Positions 52,569-62,785 of a stretch of 64,000 bases of DNA are shown here, piece after piece. Source of the stretch: Alloascoidea africana (lineage: Eukaryota; Ascomycota; Alloascoideomycetes; Alloascoideales; Alloascoideaceae). The notes beneath the pieces are model-generated. The model saw only the letters and a list, made by a program, of their open reading frames with translations, was not told the origin of the DNA and searched no databases. The translations under genes were made by a program, and so were the position numbers. The stretch spans positions 62,001 through 126,000 of the forward strand of contig JAKTTT010000024.1 in NCBI GenBank assembly GCA_030581615.1, written 5' to 3'. The stretch's first letter is position 1, and the number at the start of each line of letters is the position of its first letter.

Positions 52569-55415
52569 ATGAAGTTTCTCTCTTTGGCAACCACGGCGGT
52601 TGTCTCGCTCACCACCGCAGTATCAGCAGCATCGTCCTTCCACTTTACAAACAGCTCTGTGTCATTGAAGCCCACCGAGGTCACCACCTGTATCACCGAG
52701 GTCGTCACCGAGTACACTACTTACTGCTCGGAGCCGACCACAATCACCCACGGAACGAAGACCATCACCATCACTTCCACCGGTCTGGTCACCATCACCG
52801 ACTGCCCTTGCACCATCTCCAAGTCCACTGTGATCACCTCGTCCGTTCCAGACGTTCCAACTTCCTCTGCTTCAGCTTCAGCTTCAGCTTCAGCTTCGGA
52901 CTCTGCCTCCAGCTCTGTCGCTCCTCCCAGCTCGGCCACCTTCACCTCGACCTACACCACCGAGGTCACCGAGTACACGACCTACTGTCCCGAGCCCACC
53001 ACCATCACTCATGGCACCAAGACGATCACCATCTCGACCACAGGCATCGTGACAATCACCGACTGTCCTTGCACCCTGACCAAGAGCACCGTGGTGACCA
53101 CAACTACTCCAGAGTCTTCCAAGCCCGTCTCTGAGTCTGTATCAGAGTCCGTTTCCACAATTGTATCCAGCACCGACATTCCTGTGACTCTCACCTCCGT
53201 CTTCACGACTGAGGTCACCGAGTACACTACTTACTGCTCGGAGCCCACCACAATCACCCACGGAACAAAGACAATCACGATCTCAACCACCGGTATTGTC
53301 ACCATCACTGACTGTCCTGACAAGTGCACCATCACCACCAGCGAGGTCACCACCACGACCTTCCCAGTTCTGAGCACTTCGTCAAGCGTGGTTACAGTCA
53401 GCAGCAAGCCCAGGGAAGAAAGCTCCACCACCAGCCAGAAGGTGACCAGCTCGACCACTGTTATTCCTTCCACGTACACTTCTACCTTCACCACAGAGGT
53501 CACTGAGTACACCACCTACTGCTCTGAGCCAACGACCATTACCCATGGTTCCAAGACAATTACCATTTCTACCACTGGCGTGGTCACAATCACCGACTGC
53601 CCTGAGACTTGCACCATCGAGACCAGCTCTGTTGTTTCCACTTCCAAGACGATTGTGGTTTCAAGCACAGTTCCAGTCAGCTCCACCACTCCCGTTGAAT
53701 CCTCAGTTGTCTCCAGCACCACTGTTATTCCTTCGACTTTCACTTCTACTTTCACAACTGAGGTCACCGAGTACACTACCTATTGCTCTGAACCAACCAC
53801 TATCACTCACGGTTCTAAGACCATCACCATTTCTTCCACTGGTGTCGTCACCATAACCGAGTGCCAGGAAACATGCACAATTGAGACCAGCTCTGTAGTT
53901 TCGACTTCAAAGACCGTTACCGTCTCTAGCACCGTCCCAGTTGAGCCAACAACTACCAAGGAAACCGTCACAACTGCTGTTGTTTCTTCAACTTTTGTCT
54001 CGACTTTCAAGACCAAGGTCACCGAGTACACAACTTATTGCCCCGAGCCTACCACTTTGACCCACGGTTCAAGCACTATTGTTGTCCCTACTCCAGGAAC
54101 CGTTACAGTCACCGAATGTGATGATGGATGTACCATTGAGACCAGCTCAATTGTTTCTACTTCAAAGACCGTCACTGTCACTTCTTCTGCTCCTGTTGAG
54201 CCATCCATTGAGACTTCTTGCACTACCACTGTGATTCCCTCGACATTTGTCTCGACTTTCAAGACTGAGGTAACTGAATACACAACTTATTGTCCCGAGC
54301 CCACTACTTTGACCCATGGATCAAGTACAATTGTTGTCCCAACTCCAGGAACCGTTACAGTCACTGAATGCGATGATGGATGTACCATTGAGACCAGCTC
54401 CATTGTTTCTACTTCAAAGACAGTTACAATCTCGAGCATTATCCCTGTTGAGCCATCAAGCGAGACTCCTTGCACCACCACTGTTATTCCTTCGACTTTT
54501 GTCTCGACTTTCAAGACCGAAGTCACTGAATACACAACTTATTGCCCTGAGCCCACTACTTTGACCCATGGATCAAGCACAATTGTTGTCCCAACTCCAG
54601 GAACCGTTACAGTCACTGAATGTGATGATGGATGCACCATTGAGACCAGCTCAATTGTTTCTACTTCTCAGACCGTCATTGTTTCCACCTCTGAGATCAC
54701 AATTGTGCCCTCTACTTCTGTTGAGACAACCACTGTCGTTACTTCGACCTATGCTTCAAGCTACTTGACCACTGTTTCCTCATACACCACTTACTGCCCT
54801 GAGCCCACGACTTTGACCCACGGTTCAAGCACAATTGTCGTCCCTACTCCAGGAACCGTCACTGTTACTGAGTGCGATGGCGGATGCACCGTTCCTACAA
54901 GCGACATTATCACCACTTCTTCTACTGTGAGCACCGTTGTCCCACCTGAGCCAACCATCTTGACCCAGACAACCTACTCACCAGTTCCAGTTCCAGAGCC
55001 CACTCCTTCTCCTTCTCCTTCTACCGTTATTCTCACATCAGAGTACACCTCCAACTTTGAAACCACCGTTTCCCAGTACACGACATACTGCCCTGAGCCC
55101 ACAACCTTGACTCACGGAACAACCACCCAGGAGGTCCCAGTTCCCGGAACAGTCACAGTTACAAACTGTCCACCTGAGGGATGCACCGTTGCCACAAGCT
55201 CCGTCATCACAACCTCTGCTCCAGTTGTCGTTCCCTGTGAATCCTGCACACCAACAACCACCCCAGTTGTCGTTGTCAGCTCCACCAGTGAATACGTCCC
55301 AGTTTCAGAAACATCGGTTCCTCCTCTTGTTCCAACTTATGAGGGCGCCGCTGTTGCAAACGCCGTTGCTGCTCCAGCAGCCGGTTTCATTGCATTGGTT
55401 GCTTTGTTTTTGTGA
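52569..55415 (+). CDS. SED1-like GPI-anchored cell-wall protein, 10 modules
   Basis: A 948-residue paralogue of the gene at 46215, with signal peptide (LSLATTAVVSLTTAVSA) and GPI end (TYEGAAVANAVAAPA plus a hydrophobic tail). It has ten copies of the TEYTTYC-EPTT-THG module at about 80-95 residue spacing. Copies 1-5 continue with THG-KTITISTTG-VTITDC; copies 6-10 with STIVVPTPGTVTVTEC. Each ends with a Cys pair and a Ser/Thr spacer. Copies 6-8 are nearly identical in DNA with a 252-bp period, so they expanded recently. An Ala/Ser run (SASASASASASDSASS) lies between modules 1 and 2. Role inferred: wall layer protein and surface spacer. No flocculin lectin domain is present. Confidence 0.9.
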   Translation: MKFLSLATTAVVSLTTAVSAASSFHFTNSSVSLKPTEVTTCITEVVTEYTTYCSEPTTITHGTKTITITSTGLVTITDCPCTISKSTVITSSVPDVPTSSASASASASASDSASSSVAPPSSATFTSTYTTEVTEYTTYCPEPTTITHGTKTITISTTGIVTITDCPCTLTKSTVVTTTTPESSKPVSESVSESVSTIVSSTDIPVTLTSVFTTEVTEYTTYCSEPTTITHGTKTITISTTGIVTITDCPDKCTITTSEVTTTTFPVLSTSSSVVTVSSKPREESSTTSQKVTSSTTVIPSTYTSTFTTEVTEYTTYCSEPTTITHGSKTITISTTGVVTITDCPETCTIETSSVVSTSKTIVVSSTVPVSSTTPVESSVVSSTTVIPSTFTSTFTTEVTEYTTYCSEPTTITHGSKTITISSTGVVTITECQETCTIETSSVVSTSKTVTVSSTVPVEPTTTKETVTTAVVSSTFVSTFKTKVTEYTTYCPEPTTLTHGSSTIVVPTPGTVTVTECDDGCTIETSSIVSTSKTVTVTSSAPVEPSIETSCTTTVIPSTFVSTFKTEVTEYTTYCPEPTTLTHGSSTIVVPTPGTVTVTECDDGCTIETSSIVSTSKTVTISSIIPVEPSSETPCTTTVIPSTFVSTFKTEVTEYTTYCPEPTTLTHGSSTIVVPTPGTVTVTECDDGCTIETSSIVSTSQTVIVSTSEITIVPSTSVETTTVVTSTYASSYLTTVSSYTTYCPEPTTLTHGSSTIVVPTPGTVTVTECDGGCTVPTSDIITTSSTVSTVVPPEPTILTQTTYSPVPVPEPTPSPSPSTVILTSEYTSNFETTVSQYTTYCPEPTTLTHGTTTQEVPVPGTVTVTNCPPEGCTVATSSVITTSAPVVVPCESCTPTTTPVVVVSSTSEYVPVSETSVPPLVPTYEGAAVANAVAAPAAGFIALVALFL

Positions 55416-55624
55416 GTCATTTTAGTTTTGCAAAGTTGCCTTTACTGAAAAGCATTTTTGATCTGGAGCTCTGTGCCTTATCAGTTTCCTTTCACATCCC
55501 CCCCTTTTTATTTGAATAATTTTTTTTTTCGGGCATTTCATAGCATAATCTTTTTGGCATTTCTAGTTCAACTTATCCGCATTTCCTTTTTCTGTGGTTG
55601 ACATCAACTTGGTTTTATTTTCGA

Positions 55625-55663
<39 letters not shown>

Positions 55664-56171
55664 GATTCTTCATTTTAGATAAACAATTTGGGCATTTTTG
55701 AAGCATCATTTTTTTGGCATATTTTCATTTATTTGATCATTGTTGAAAGCGATAGATTTCAATCGCATTTTTCCTTGGTTTTATATTCTTTTTTGTGTTT
55801 AAAAAGTTTGTAAAAGAACAAAAAGTTTCATAGTTTTTCACTTTTTGTTGAATTTAATAAACACAGTGATTATCTTTTATATCTAATCAGTAGTATCAAC
55901 AACAACAGTAACAGTAACACCGATACAAAACATTGGTGAGTTGCTTGAACTGGATGAGCAGTGAAAATTCCCCAATCATTTCTCACGGTTCTCCCTTTTT
56001 GTGGTTCGCTTTTCTCGTGCTCCGGCATCTGAGCGTTCAAGCTAGAAAAGAATGCTTTTTGGTTCTTCATGTGCCCACGCCGTTCTATCGTGTGTTTGCA
56101 TGAGACACACCCCTGGGAAGTCAACATGGGGAAGTGAGCATAGTGCTTTGGGCTCCCTCTTTTATCTCAAT
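55416..56171. other. intergenic with ATC microsatellite
   Basis: About 750 bp of T-rich DNA, including an uninterrupted TCA/ATC triplet run at 55625-55662 (about 12.7 units). It is the 3' region of the long SED1-like gene. No gene was seen. Confidence 0.6.
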
Positions 56172-56846
56172 TCACCATAGGCGTGCGGAAAAGGGTTTCC
56201 AATTCCACCAGCAAAAGTAATGGATGAATCTGAGACCATAGTCTCGTTTCCTTCGTCTTCTTCTATTGCTATGTTTTCCTGTCGGTTTTTGCTGTCTTGC
56301 CATTATCGTTGTGAGTTGTCCGCGATTTCCTATAAATTCACCCCTTTCTACGTCAAGATCCATATCCCACACGCCACCAGAGTTCCCATCAAAAGCTGAA
56401 TTGTAGTCCCGTTTCTCGTGTCCCGAAGGCAACTCTGGAAGTGCTGGTTGTGGAGTGGCTTTTCTATCCTCATAACTGCTGCCCCTGACATCTTTTGGTC
56501 TGGGGTTGAATCGAAAGACGACCATCTCTTTGGGGCTCTCACTGGGCTCTGCTCCAGCTCCAACTCCAGGTCTAGCAACTAGCGACTCGGGTTCTACTGT
56601 AGTTTGTGAAGCCATGTTTCCTGCTTTTATTGGCATTGTGAGCACATAGCGTGCGTCCAAGTCTAAGCGATTGGCCATATCTGACGCACAAAGCCTATTA
56701 TTATGCTGCTGATGTATTTCGAGGTTGTGAGTGTGAAGCCTATTCCCAGTATGGCTCTGATTATGATTATGATTATGCTTGCGATTGCGATTGCGATTAG
56801 CTGCTTGGTTCATGCTCTGTCCTGAATTTGCCAATATAAATAGCAT
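56172..56846 (-). CDS. possible His/Asn-rich protein, 224 residues
   Basis: A frame with ATG at 56844-56846. The first 60 residues are Asn/His/Arg-rich (KHNHNHNQSHTGN), encoded by a GATTAT/GATTGC repeat, so much of this part is a product of simple sequence. The second half has protein-like stretches (MVVFRFNPRPKDVRGSSY, GGVWDMDLDVERGEFIGNRG) and ends in a very basic RRRRRKRDYG. The frame continues upstream without an ATG, so a spliced first exon is possible. No family recognised. It may be chance. Confidence 0.35.
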   Translation of the reverse strand: MLFILANSGQSMNQAANRNRNRKHNHNHNQSHTGNRLHTHNLEIHQQHNNRLCASDMANRLDLDARYVLTMPIKAGNMASQTTVEPESLVARPGVGAGAEPSESPKEMVVFRFNPRPKDVRGSSYEDRKATPQPALPELPSGHEKRDYNSAFDGNSGGVWDMDLDVERGEFIGNRGQLTTIMARQQKPTGKHSNRRRRRKRDYGLRFIHYFCWWNWKPFSARLW

Positions 56847-58225
56847 TTGTGCAATCTCTTGTTTTGGGAGAAGAGTAATTGCTTGTTGGTGGTGGTGATT
56901 ACAATCAAAGTTTGTCGTTCGTTGGTTCAAATTATATATGAAACACGAGTGAGAGTCTCAAACGGCGGATGCGAATCGAATATCCATCAAGTAGACGACC
57001 TATTATTCCCTGAACAAATTCAGAAAGGATAAAAAAAAAGGCAACTACGAGTTACAGCAGATTGAGTTGTCTTTATAATAGCCAACTAGTAAAACAAACC
57101 ACGGACCGAAATCCCTATTTCTATTTCTACTTTCTACTTCTCCCCCACTCGAACTGGGCGCTATAGGTGCAAACTACAATACAAGACGAAAACAAGACGT
57201 AAAAACGTAAAAACGTGAATAAATGGGTTGATTTGCCGCTTCTTTGAATTGCCCAGCCCAGTCCGTCTTTGCAACCCCAGCGAATCAAGTGCGATTACAA
57301 AGTGAAATTATTAAAAAGTAGAGACTTGATCATCGTCAAACTTCTGGAGTGGGAAGTTTCGTGGCAGTGTGAGTATGAGTGTAAGTGTAAGTCTAAGTGC
57401 AAGTGCAAGTGCAAGTGTAAATGTGAATAGACTTTGCCCCAATCCCCGTATCTATCCAATCTATCTATTTACCTGGTGGTTGTTGATTCACTCTGTTTGA
57501 GCCGGATCAATCATGATGAACCAGGGGCTGTGGCTGGGACATTTTTGAAAAAAACCACGGCGGCACCGCCACGCAAAGCGTAGATCGAAAAAGATCAAAG
57601 GTGGCAAACATTTCCGTCCAGCATGTTTGTTCATTCATTCATTCATTCACCTCCATTTTCTTTCGTGTGGAGGGTTTTTCGTGTGGATGGAGGATGGATT
57701 GCGAGGGCCAGAAGCGGCATCCGGCTGGACCTCAGGCCTCAGACCTCAGACCTCAGACCTCAGACAGAAGGACAGCCTCAAAGCAAGAATGTGTCAGAAA
57801 TGTTAGAGTCCAGTCCAGTGTGGACTTTTACTTGTGTCCGCCACCACCAGATATCCACCAGTAGCAAAGCATCGATACATTCTCCAAAGGTGTGGTGTTT
57901 AGGTCCAGCCAACTCCCATATTCTTCTTCGTTCTCGTTCTCGTTCTGCCTATCCAAGTGGAAGCTGGTATAAAAAGCAAGGTTTTCAGCGTCTTGTCTGC
58001 GTTTCGGCTTTCGGCAGGCAGTGGCTTTGACAATTTTGACTTTGTCTGATTAGATTTTCATTTTTTTGTCACATTTTATCACATCTCCGGTGTTCCCTTC
58101 TGCAACCAAGAGATCATCATCATCACCACCTCCTTTCCTTTTATCCCTACCACCACTACCACCACGCCTTTCGTTTTTTTAACCAACACGAACCACACGT
58201 CCAGAGGAATCATTATCATCACACG
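56847..58225 (+). promoter_or_regulatory. upstream region of FRQ1 with tandem repeats and TATA box
   Basis: About 1.4 kb. It holds a GTAAGT/GCAAGT-type hexamer array at 57368-57428, a TCAT tetramer run at 57631-57650, and an 8-bp CCTCAGAC array at 57729-57765. TATAAAAAG at 57969-57977 lies about 250 bp before FRQ1. The last 150 bp are C/A-rich with CAT and CAC triplets. No gene was seen. Confidence 0.6.
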
Positions 58226-58801
58226 ATGGGCAAATCTGCATCCAAACTCTCCAAAGACGAACTCGAACTCCTTAACAAAAACACAAAATTCAACCGTAAA
58301 GAGCTAAAACAATGGTATAAAGGATTTCTGCAAGATTGTCCATCTGGTCAACTTTCCAAACCCGATTTTCAAAAAATATATAAACAATTTTTCCCAGTTG
58401 GAGATCCTGAAGAATTCAGTTCTTTCATTTTCAAAGTTTTCGATAAAGACGGGTCAGGAACAATTGATTTTAAAGAATTCATCGTTGCACTTAGTATCAC
58501 ATCCCGTGGATCTGTTGAAGAGAAATTGAGTTGGGCTTTCCAACTTTACGATTTAAATGGTGATGGAACTATCGCTTATGAAGAAATGTTGGCAATTGTA
58601 ACCTCGATTTATAAAATGATTGGTGCAACTGCTGAAAGTTTACCTCAAGATGAATCGACACCCGAGTTGAGAGTTGATAAGATTTTTAAAAGTATGGATA
58701 AAGATCGAAATGGAACTTTGACATTGGATGAGTTTAGAGAAGGCAGTAAAGTCGATCCAACAATCGTCTCCGCTTTAAACCTTTATAGCGGTCAGGTTTG
58801 A
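58226..58801 (+). CDS. FRQ1: neuronal calcium sensor / frequenin (NCS-1) orthologue
   Basis: A 191-residue EF-hand protein (S. cerevisiae Frq1: 190). Frq1 binds and activates the Golgi phosphatidylinositol 4-kinase Pik1. The N terminus MGKSASKL is an N-myristoylation signal. EF1 is degenerate ([12 protein letters not shown]) as in the family; EF2, EF3 and EF4 are complete ([36 protein letters not shown]). The ending [10 protein letters not shown] is close to NCS-1 ends. Codons are AT-richer than in the neighbouring wall genes. No intron. The assignment is firm. Confidence 0.96.
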   Translation: MGKSASKLSKDELELLNKNTKFNRKELKQWYKGFLQDCPSGQLSKPDFQKIYKQFFPVGDPEEFSSFIFKVFDKDGSGTIDFKEFIVALSITSRGSVEEKLSWAFQLYDLNGDGTIAYEEMLAIVTSIYKMIGATAESLPQDESTPELRVDKIFKSMDKDRNGTLTLDEFREGSKVDPTIVSALNLYSGQV

Positions 58802-59614
58802 TTTCTCGCATAGCAAGCCAAAAACAAGCCTCATTTTTTTTTTTTTTTGGGGAAAACGATTTGGACTACTGGATCAAGCCCCCACTCCCGCCATACACGC
58901 AAATTTTTTGGCATGATCGTGATCGTGATGATGGTATAGGGTGATAATCTAGATAACGGATAGATAATTAGGTAAATTGGCATTATCAGTAGACAATAAG
59001 AATGAAAAGGTTGTTTTCCCCCTCAAAAAAATTCATCTCAAAAATTCATCTCAAAAAAACAGACAGTCTCTAGGTGGTTTGAAATTTGTTACAAAGACCC
59101 TTGAACATATAGATAAGAAAACGCAAACAACAACAACAACAAAACAAGTTTCCATTTGCATGATTTACTCATACTGTACGATAACAACAACAACAAAAAA
59201 AAAGGTGTCACAAAATCGCTCGAAATCGTAGTTCACGGAACTCTTCCAACTGTTGTTTTATTTGCCTTCCCCTTTTAATTTGTGGGGGGATTTGAATTTA
59301 TAAATAAGAATCAACAAAACTCATGAAATTAATAATAATAATAAAAATAATGTTTCTAGAGTGTCCCCAAAAAATCATTCTTGTCCTATCCAAAAAAAGA
59401 ATGAAAAAAAAAAAAAAAAAATCATAAATAATAATAATAATAGTGATAATAGTGATAATGGGTTAATAGTGATAAGGATCAAAACAGTCATATGTAAAGA
59501 AAAAAAAAATGCTTTTTTGGTCCTTGTTTTCTCTTTTTTCTGTTTTTTTTTTTTTTTCTTCTTATCATAATGTCCCGGTTACACATCGCACAACCCCTAA
59601 TGGTTCAATTTATA
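58802..59614. other. intergenic between FRQ1 and UBP9/13, convergent 3' ends
   Basis: About 810 bp of low-complexity DNA: poly-T at 58832-58848, CAACAA runs near 59129 and 59184, poly-A at 59403-59420, AATAAT repeats, poly-T near 59545. Both flanking genes end here. No gene was seen. Confidence 0.6.
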
Positions 59615-62600
59615 TCACTTTTTGTTTTTCGAACTTTTGAATCCGAATGAAAGCATCCTTTTCGCTCTTCCATTACTAACAACCTCGCCATTTCCATTGG
59701 GGATAGATGTAGATGTAGATGGGGATGGCGATGGCGATGGCGATGGCGATGGAGACGCGGGGGATTTGAATCTCGATGTTTTAGTCTTTGTCGAATCAAT
59801 TGCTTTTTGCTTTGCATCTTGAAAAATGGTTTCATTATCCTCTTCAGAATTTGAAATATTGTCTTTCACACGATGATGATGATGATGATGTCCATTGACA
59901 TTAAAATGATGATGCATGTTGAAGGATCCCATTCGTCGATGGCTATGACCTCCTGGATTCCCAGCACTACTGTTGCTGCTCCCATTTGAGGCCGTCTCGG
60001 TATTGAAAGAGGAAGAAACGGATCGGTTCCGACTTAGTTCCACAGATCCATTACGAAGGTGATTCCCCTCCCCAATGGGATTTCCATGTCCACCATGAAC
60101 AGACGTGTTACTGCGTCTAGGGAATCGCTTCACTGGAGTAGATGTCGATTGGGTAGCGTTTTTAGGAGATTCGGAATTTTGTCGCAATGGCGCCATGGAT
60201 TGGGAATGATGTAATGGACTGGGTGCATTGGGGGCCGCTGGCGATGCCAATAAATGATGAGCAGCTTCAGAATGACGACGTCTCCAAAAATGGCCGCTAC
60301 TGGTATTCGGACTCTCGGGATATGACGTAGAAAGAAGAGAAGGAGATGGTGTTTGTCTTTCATTCGCTCTACTATCTTCTCCATTAGAACTGGATCCGCC
60401 GTTCAAAATCGGCATGGAATGTTTGGGAGATGGTGGTCCAACAGGAGTCACAGATCCTGTTTTTTTGCTGGAACTTCCCGATCTGAACTTTAGGAACGAT
60501 GTACTGGACTTTGATTGTATTTGATTTGTGTGTGGTGTCTTTGGTGTAGGCGGTCGTGGTGATGCTGATGCTGATGCTGATGATGATGATGAACCAGCGG
60601 AACTTGACAATATTGAGGATAAATTAGACCTGGATCTTGATTTTGTAAGTGATTTCAGTCTTGAAAAGCCTTTTGATTCTTTATCCACCACCACCGCATC
60701 TTTTGTCCTTTTGGATTGCACCGTTTCCACAATTTCATCGTTATCTGAAGTGTGCAATTCTTCAAAAGGGTTTCGGAAAATTGGCAAACTTGGTTCTGTT
60801 TCAATACCAATGGTGGCCGGGGGTTCCATCCCTGTGACTTTGTCAATTTCATTTTCATGTTCATTTTCATTTTCATTTTCATTCTCATTATAATCCGTTT
60901 CATCCTCTTCTATAATTCCAACAGAAGTTGTTGTACCATCCATTTTGAACCCACCAGTCGGTACTGTATTATGTTTGTTAACAAACAACATACGATTTTG
61001 AAACTGTGTATCCTCAATCTGTTGATAAAACAAAACATAGGCACTTGATAATCCACTCTCATCACCAAAAAACTTCATTACAAACTCGGGACTAACACTT
61101 TCCACGACCTCATCATCAAACAATAGCCAACCGCATGCCTCTGTTTTGATAAGCGAGACATAATGACCATGATAAGGACCACCACCAATGTGTATAACAA
61201 CAGCGTACAATTCATACAAGATATCTGGATTGGCAGCATCGTTTGTTGTATTAAACAACCTCAAATGCATTGGATAAACAACTCTGTGGAACAATTTGAC
61301 ATTCCGTTGGAGATCCTCTGTATATTTGAATCTTTTCAAATGTAGGGCCAAGATTTTGGGTAAAGTTTTCACCTTCATTCTTTTTTCAGCCTCTTGTAAT
61401 CCACCACAATTATCACAATAAAATTTGTTTCTTTCACATAGCATTTCAGAAGCACTAAATTGACGAAGACAACTTGTGACACTTGTATTTTGTTCCAAAT
61501 CTATGGATAAATCCAAAAACATTTCATCTCTTCTAGAAGTGGTTTCACAGGTTAAACATTTGGTTTCACTTGTTAATTGACCTTCGAAAAGTTCATGAAG
61601 CCATCTTGTATTGTTGCCAATTCCCGGACCCTGACCCTGACCCTGACCCTGTTGTCGATTATGTGTATCGATACTTTCAATGATATCATTTAATAGGAAG
61701 TTGAGAAATTCATGGGCATCTTGATGCATACTACTTCGAAACAATTCATTTTCACGTTTTAAAATATCAATCATTTTCAAAGGACTAACAACTCCGATTC
61801 GAGAAGAAGATTCAGCCATACTTTCAAAAACATCTTTAAGAGCACTGAACAAACTTTCGTTCATTCCATAGCGATCATGCATCGAGTAATCAAGATTGAT
61901 AATCGGTCCCCTTATCAGAGCAGCACGCTTTTTGGATTCGATGGATGCAAAAGGATCATCGGTGATGCCCACAACCACCGTGTTATGGTTCGGAACGTTG
62001 ACACCGAGATCCAGATCTTGCAAACCTGTGTAATCGGACTTGCTTGCCGGGAATACAGAGTATAAGGGCTTTACAGGCATACCATTGTGGAGGTTTGGAT
62101 GACGTGGTGCGGTATCGCTTGTTGTACCATTGACATTTGTTGAGCTTGGCACTGAGGAAATTGCATTTGCATTTGCATTTGCCGCAACCTCTTCATGTTG
62201 GACCTCGACTTCATTCGTGTCGGCCGGGGTTGCATTGGAATGGATTCTGTTCTTGTCTTTATCTTTCTTGTCCTTGCCGCCTCCTAGACCGAAAAACGAG
62301 CCTCTTTTGGGTGTATCCTTTTTATCAGCACCAGCACCAGCACCAGCACCACCAGCAGCTTCTGTTTTGCTCTGTTCCGAAGCAGCGTTCGCAGCCGCGT
62401 TCGAAGCAGCATTTTGAGTAGCCAGGATGAAAGGATGAGTTTTCATCCCTTTGACCTCTGATTTTCGAGGACGTTCTTCAAAGTCTCGAGGCTCGGGATA
62501 GGAGAGAACCTTGTCTCTTAGAGGTTTTGTGTAGTAAAGGCATTGGAGGATTGAGTTACAATAGCAAGAAGCGCCGAAATTTTCCATTCCAAAGATTTGG

Positions 62601-62785
62601 CTTCCTGCTTTGTTTTCAATCTCCGAGGAGAAGCTTGAGTTGATGGAAAGGTGGTGGCTGGGGTTGGAAGATGAGAAGACGGCGTCATGATGGAGTAATG
62701 GGGCATGGGTATGGGAATGGCTCAGAGGCTGCTCGCCTGGAGGGTTTGAGTGGAGTTGGGGCTGTAAGGGCTGGAGCACCGCCAT
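59615..62785 (-). CDS. UBP9: ubiquitin carboxyl-terminal hydrolase, Ubp9/Ubp13 (USP12/46) family
   Basis: A 1056-residue USP. The catalytic domain starts with the Cys box [19 protein letters not shown] (Cys74, with the oxyanion Asn five residues earlier) and is interrupted by a Lys/Ala-rich insert (about 115-230). It resumes with [24 protein letters not shown], a zinc ribbon (KCLTCE and YCDNCGG), and ends with the His box [14 protein letters not shown] and [10 protein letters not shown]. The C-terminal half is disordered: Ser-rich, poly-His (HHHHHHR) and a basic end. Ubp9/13 act with WD40 partners (Duf1-like). The upstream frame to 62905 has no ATG; ATG 62783-62785 starts [10 protein letters not shown]. 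Ubp13 is an equal name candidate. Confidence 0.88.
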   Translation of the reverse strand: MAVLQPLQPQLHSNPPGEQPLSHSHTHAPLLHHDAVFSSSNPSHHLSINSSFSSEIENKAGSQIFGMENFGASCYCNSILQCLYYTKPLRDKVLSYPEPRDFEERPRKSEVKGMKTHPFILATQNAASNAAANAASEQSKTEAAGGAGAGAGADKKDTPKRGSFFGLGGGKDKKDKDKNRIHSNATPADTNEVEVQHEEVAANANANAISSVPSSTNVNGTTSDTAPRHPNLHNGMPVKPLYSVFPASKSDYTGLQDLDLGVNVPNHNTVVVGITDDPFASIESKKRAALIRGPIINLDYSMHDRYGMNESLFSALKDVFESMAESSSRIGVVSPLKMIDILKRENELFRSSMHQDAHEFLNFLLNDIIESIDTHNRQQGQGQGQGPGIGNNTRWLHELFEGQLTSETKCLTCETTSRRDEMFLDLSIDLEQNTSVTSCLRQFSASEMLCERNKFYCDNCGGLQEAEKRMKVKTLPKILALHLKRFKYTEDLQRNVKLFHRVVYPMHLRLFNTTNDAANPDILYELYAVVIHIGGGPYHGHYVSLIKTEACGWLLFDDEVVESVSPEFVMKFFGDESGLSSAYVLFYQQIEDTQFQNRMLFVNKHNTVPTGGFKMDGTTTSVGIIEEDETDYNENENENENEHENEIDKVTGMEPPATIGIETEPSLPIFRNPFEELHTSDNDEIVETVQSKRTKDAVVVDKESKGFSRLKSLTKSRSRSNLSSILSSSAGSSSSSASASASPRPPTPKTPHTNQIQSKSSTSFLKFRSGSSSKKTGSVTPVGPPSPKHSMPILNGGSSSNGEDSRANERQTPSPSLLSTSYPESPNTSSGHFWRRRHSEAAHHLLASPAAPNAPSPLHHSQSMAPLRQNSESPKNATQSTSTPVKRFPRRSNTSVHGGHGNPIGEGNHLRNGSVELSRNRSVSSSFNTETASNGSSNSSAGNPGGHSHRRMGSFNMHHHFNVNGHHHHHHRVKDNISNSEEDNETIFQDAKQKAIDSTKTKTSRFKSPASPSPSPSPSPSPSTSTSIPNGNGEVVSNGRAKRMLSFGFKSSKNKK

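Noticed and set aside
53009-54535. Repeated minus-strand frames across the long SED1-like gene
   Set aside because: They recur with the module period and are antisense shadows of the Thr/Val-rich coding repeats.
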